A stretch of 16,026 bases of DNA from DASUCS01 sp041166365 (GTDB taxonomy: Bacteria; Actinomycetota; Acidimicrobiia; Acidimicrobiales; JACDCH01). The DNA is taken from assembly GCA_041166365.1 (NCBI GenBank), contig JBEEFX010000167.1, forward strand, positions 1-16,026. The letters are read 5' to 3'. A program made the translations under genes and the position numbers. The notes under the pieces are model-generated. The model did no database searches and had not been told where the DNA came from. It saw only the letters and a list, made by a program, of their open reading frames with translations. Of this stretch, positions 13,202 to 16,026 are shown piece by piece (the first letter of the stretch is position 1; each line of letters begins with the position of its first letter).

Positions 13202-15288
13202 TTGTGGAAGATATCTGACAGCACGATTCGGGCTGCCCATACGGCGGCCGCTGGCGTGAAGTGTCGCCCGTCGGGACGGGCGTGAAGCTGCTCGACCTCC
13301 GACGGGCACGGAGGCCCGCCGGGACACAGCCGTCCCGCGAGGTCGACGACCGTGACGTTGTCGGCGTGGCGCGCCGCGAACCGACGGAGGAGCGCGTTGA
13401 GGCGCACGTATCCGTCGTCGTCGGCCTGCCGATCGAAGGTCTCGGTGCCTTGCGCGGGATTCGGTGCCGGCGCCGCTTCAGTCACCAACGCGACGCGCGC
13501 GCCGCCGCTGGTGAGGCGGGCCAACGCGTCGTCCATGCGCGCCATGATCGTTGCTTCCCACTCCGCAGTACCGGCGACGATCGTTCGACCGTCGACGACG
13601 AGGTCGGACTTCTCCCAGATGCTCATCCACACCACGACCGTCGGTCGCGAGCGAGCGAGCGCCCGAGGCTCGGTGTAGTCGAGGAGTGGCCGGCAGCGAT
13701 TCGAGTTCGGCGTCACGGCCTCGTTGCGGGTGGTCGTGATCTCGTCGCTCGCGATGCCGCAGCCGAACACCGACCCCTGGTCCATGGCGATGCCTTGCGC
13801 CTGTCCCACGGCATCGAGGCCTGGCCAGAGACTGCATGCGGTCGAGTCGCCCACCAGGAGAACCCGCTCGCGCGGCACCGTCGGTGCAAGCTCCAGTGGT
13901 GCGCGGCGAGCGGCGGCGTCGGCCTCGGCGGTCTCCTCGGGCCGCGGGTCGCCACAGATGAGCGGATCTCCGTAGCCCCAGATGAAGCTCGGGGGTGCGC
14001 TGCCGTCCGCAACGGGGTCGGCGAGCGCGGGCTGCACGCCGACGAGGTAGCTCGGTGCCGGTGTTGCCCCCGTAGCGGACAGCAGCAGGACCCCCACCAC
14101 ACCGGCGACGACCGGCGAGAACCTGACCGTTGCGGTCCGCGGCGTGAGCCGATGCGCTCGAATCGGGCGCTCCACGAGGTGGTACGACGCGGTCGCCGCG
14201 GCGATCGTGACCCCGAGTCGAAGGAGGTTGAGCGCGTTCGGCCCGAGATCGACGCGCGACGGCACGATCCACACGTTGATCGGCCAATGCCAGAGGTAGA
14301 GGCCGTAGGAGATGCGACCGATCCACGTCAGCGGCTTCACCGACAGGATCGCGGAGAGTGGTCCCGGCTGCATCGCACCCGCGATCACGAACAAGCCCAT
14401 GACGGCGAAGAGCGCAGAACCGCCGTTGTAGTACGCAGGCCCGGTGCCGGAAGTGAAGTGCCACGCGGCGAACACGGCCGCGACGGCGCCGACGGCGAGC
14501 ACTGCGAGGACCTTTCGTGCCCGTGCGCGCGGCTGCCACACGAGGAACAGCAACGCGAGCAGCGCGCCGATCAGCAGCGTGTGCGCGCGGGAGTCGGTCG
14601 CGTAGTACGCGCTCGTCGGATCGGTAGGCGAGAACCGGACGGCCATCGAGACCACCGAAGCCACACATCCCACGGCGCAGACCGCGGTGAGCGGGCGCAA
14701 GGAGCCGCGACCGAGACGCAGGCACACGAGAACGACGAGCGGCCACACGAGGTAGTACTGCTCTTCGATCGCGAGCGACCACATGTGACGGAAGGGCGAC
14801 GTCGCGGAGAACAGATGGAAGTAGCTCTGGCCGTCGAAGATGAACCGCCAATTCGCGACGTAGAAGAGGCTGGCGATTCCGTCGTTGCGCACACCGGTGC
14901 GCTCCCACGGGACGATCTCGAGGCGCGTGTAGACCGCGACGAAGACGAGCACGAGCATCAGCGCTGGGAGCAGACGCCGCGCCCGCCTGACCCAGAACGC
15001 GGCGAAGTGGATGGTTGCCCCGCGCCGGAACTCGAGCACGAGCAGCGTCGTGATCAGAAAGCCGGAGAGAACGAAGAACAGGTCGACCCCGAGGAAGCCG
15101 CCCTTCGCCCACGCATAGCTGTCGTGGTACGCGATGACGGCGAGCACGGCGAGGGCACGCAGACCGTCGAGCGCCGGCCGATACGCGAGGCCGTTGTCTC
15201 GGGGTTCTCGGGCGGCGGGATCAGGATCGATGTCGCGACGGGCGTCCGTCCTGGTTGCCGTTGCCACCGGGCGAGAGCCTAGAGACAT
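13198..15288 (-). CDS. Acyltransferase-3 family membrane protein with C-terminal SGNH domain (OafA-like)
   Basis: This 696-residue protein has two parts. Residues 35-400 form the multi-helix acyltransferase-3 domain: YRPALDGLRALAVLAVIAYH (36-55) with catalytic His55, GGFLGVDLFFVLSGFLIT (63-80), FWVRRARRLLPA (98-109), and MWSLAIEEQYYLVWP (169-183). Residues 475-696 form an SGNH domain: GDS at 480-482, a block-III-like region MSIWEKSD, and DGRHFTP (673-679) with the Asp-x-x-His pair. Together they transfer acetyl or another acyl group across the membrane to a surface glycan, as known for OafA-type O-acetyltransferases. The ATG at 15288 is taken as the start; GTG at 15267 (Val8) is a good alternative, being 8 bases after a TAGGCT box. 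It is coupled to the downstream AftB-like gene by a GTGA overlap. Confidence 0.92.
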   Translation of the reverse strand: MSLGSRPVATATRTDARRDIDPDPAAREPRDNGLAYRPALDGLRALAVLAVIAYHDSYAWAKGGFLGVDLFFVLSGFLITTLLVLEFRRGATIHFAAFWVRRARRLLPALMLVLVFVAVYTRLEIVPWERTGVRNDGIASLFYVANWRFIFDGQSYFHLFSATSPFRHMWSLAIEEQYYLVWPLVVLVCLRLGRGSLRPLTAVCAVGCVASVVSMAVRFSPTDPTSAYYATDSRAHTLLIGALLALLFLVWQPRARARKVLAVLAVGAVAAVFAAWHFTSGTGPAYYNGGSALFAVMGLFVIAGAMQPGPLSAILSVKPLTWIGRISYGLYLWHWPINVWIVPSRVDLGPNALNLLRLGVTIAAATASYHLVERPIRAHRLTPRTATVRFSPVVAGVVGVLLLSATGATPAPSYLVGVQPALADPVADGSAPPSFIWGYGDPLICGDPRPEETAEADAAARRAPLELAPTVPRERVLLVGDSTACSLWPGLDAVGQAQGIAMDQGSVFGCGIASDEITTTRNEAVTPNSNRCRPLLDYTEPRALARSRPTVVVWMSIWEKSDLVVDGRTIVAGTAEWEATIMARMDDALARLTSGGARVALVTEAAPAPNPAQGTETFDRQADDDGYVRLNALLRRFAARHADNVTVVDLAGRLCPGGPPCPSEVEQLHARPDGRHFTPAAAVWAARIVLSDIFHK
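15276..15281 (-). promoter_or_regulatory. Candidate -10 element within the acyltransferase 5' end
   Basis: TAGGCT on the minus strand ends 8 bases before GTG at 15267. If used, translation would begin at that GTG on a leaderless mRNA and the product would lose its first seven residues relative to the ATG start. It is weak evidence on its own. Confidence 0.3.
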
Positions 15289-15315
15289 GGTTCAAGGGCG
15301 ATGGGGTCCCCCCGG

Positions 15316-15321
15316 TACACT
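15316..15321 (+). promoter_or_regulatory. Candidate -10 element for tig
   Basis: TACACT fits TANNNT and ends 9 bases before the tig GTG start. TTCAAG at 15291-15296 is a possible -35 at a long spacing of 19 bases. No Shine-Dalgarno site lies between the box and the GTG, so a leaderless transcript is likely. Confidence 0.5.
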
Positions 15322-15330
15322 CACGCCCCT

Positions 15331-16026
15331 GTGAAAGCTGTCGTCGAACCCCTCGAGGGCAACAAGGTCAAGCTCTCGGTCGAGGTCGACGAAAGCGAGT
15401 TCGAGAAGGACATCGACGCCGCGTTCCGTCGGATCGCCAAGGAGGTCCGCCTTCCGGGCTTCCGGCCGGGCAAGGCACCACGTCGCATCCTCGAAGCCAA
15501 GCTGGGCAAGGACGTCGGCCGGAAAGAGGCGCTGCGCGAGGCGCTGCCGACGTACTACTACCAAGCCGTCAAGGAGAACGAGGTCGACGCGATCGCCGCG
15601 CCGGAGCTCGAGATCACCTCCGGCAAGGACGAAGGCCCTGTGGTCTTCGACGCCGTCGTCGAGGTGCGCCCATCCGTAGCCGTGCCCGGATACGCGAGCC
15701 TCCGCGTCGAGATCGCGAAGCCCGAGGCCACCGGCGAGGAGATCGACGCCCAGATCGAGCGTCTGCGTCAGCAGTACGGCGAGCTCACCGCGGTCGACCG
15801 GCCGGCCATCGACGGCGATCACGTCACGATCACGATCAACGGCAGCCGCGACGGCGAGGCGATCGCGGGGTTGCAGGCCGACGATTACCTGTACGAGGTC
15901 GGCACCGGCAGCATCGCTGACGAGCTCGACGAGAACCTCCGCGGCGCCAAGGTCGGCGACATCCTGTCGTTCGAGGCCCAGCCCGAAGATGCCGACGAGG
16001 CTCCCGTGCAGTTCCGCGTGATCGTC
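15331..16026 (+). CDS. tig: Trigger factor (ribosome-associated chaperone and prolyl isomerase), 3' partial
   Basis: The frame is open from GTG at 15331 to the window end, giving 232 residues; the rest lies outside. Trigger factor binds ribosomal protein L23 at the exit tunnel and shields nascent chains. The N-terminal domain reads KAVVEPLEGNKVKLSVEVDESEF-like at 2-24, with the ribosome-docking signature LPGFRPGKAPRRI at 42-54. The linker LRVEIAKPEATGEEIDAQIERLRQQYGEL leads into the FKBP-type isomerase domain (from about 150), where GDHVTITINGSRDGE and the later GAKVGDI segment are visible. It is divergent from the acyltransferase gene. In other actinobacteria tig usually precedes clpP genes, which would be expected beyond the window. 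Confidence 0.96.
   Translation, partial: MKAVVEPLEGNKVKLSVEVDESEFEKDIDAAFRRIAKEVRLPGFRPGKAPRRILEAKLGKDVGRKEALREALPTYYYQAVKENEVDAIAAPELEITSGKDEGPVVFDAVVEVRPSVAVPGYASLRVEIAKPEATGEEIDAQIERLRQQYGELTAVDRPAIDGDHVTITINGSRDGEAIAGLQADDYLYEVGTGSIADELDENLRGAKVGDILSFEAQPEDADEAPVQFRVIV

Noticed and set aside
13261..15282. Plus-strand open frame of 673 codons opposite the acyltransferase.
   Set aside because: Composition is Arg/Glu/Asp/His-rich and without domain signatures, while the minus strand encodes a complete acyltransferase-3/SGNH protein.
1..16026. Defence island, prophage, transposon or biosynthetic gene cluster.
   Set aside because: No transposase, integrase, restriction, toxin, phage or megasynthase signature was seen on either strand.

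Overview
The window is high-GC, gene-dense actinobacterial chromosome. The CoaA is the actinobacterial type, the crotonase and CoA-ligase content is typical of soil and aquatic actinobacteria, several starts are GTG, and many genes seem to lack Shine-Dalgarno sites. An uncultured Acidimicrobiia-like lineage is my best guess; this is inference, since no taxonomic marker was searched.

Region 1 (1-5935) is CoA-thioester metabolism. A CaiB/BaiF-type CoA-transferase, cut by the window start, runs into a five-gene minus-strand operon. In transcription order the operon is a crotonase, an alpha/beta hydrolase, a small ABM-fold protein, a low-molecular-weight phosphatase-like protein and an acyl-CoA synthetase. 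Every junction overlaps by 1-4 bases. A divergent VOC-fold gene, two copies of a 51-base palindromic repeat and a second, atypical crotonase complete the region. Together these suggest activation and breakdown of an organic acid or ring-derived substrate that I cannot name.

Region 2 (5936-9347) holds two single-domain response regulators that converge and overlap, a 14-helix DHA2-type MFS exporter, and coaA (pantothenate kinase, first step of CoA synthesis). Short divergent promoter regions separate these units.

Region 3 (9337-15288) is envelope-related: a Ser/Thr-rich membrane-anchored protein with a sortase-like tail, tRNA-Gly(TCC), a DUF2142-like membrane protein, tRNA-Pro(TGG), an AftB-like GT-C glycosyltransferase and an acyltransferase-3/SGNH protein. 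The last two are translationally coupled and probably build or decorate a surface glycan. The window ends inside tig (trigger factor), which is divergent from the acyltransferase.

I did not find a clear new defence, mobile or biosynthetic system. The best leads are the coupled operon with its apparent CTG-started phosphatase, the paired palindromic repeats, the overlapping receiver genes with a compact bidirectional promoter, and the series of likely leaderless promoters. No gene-free stretch exceeds 170 bases.
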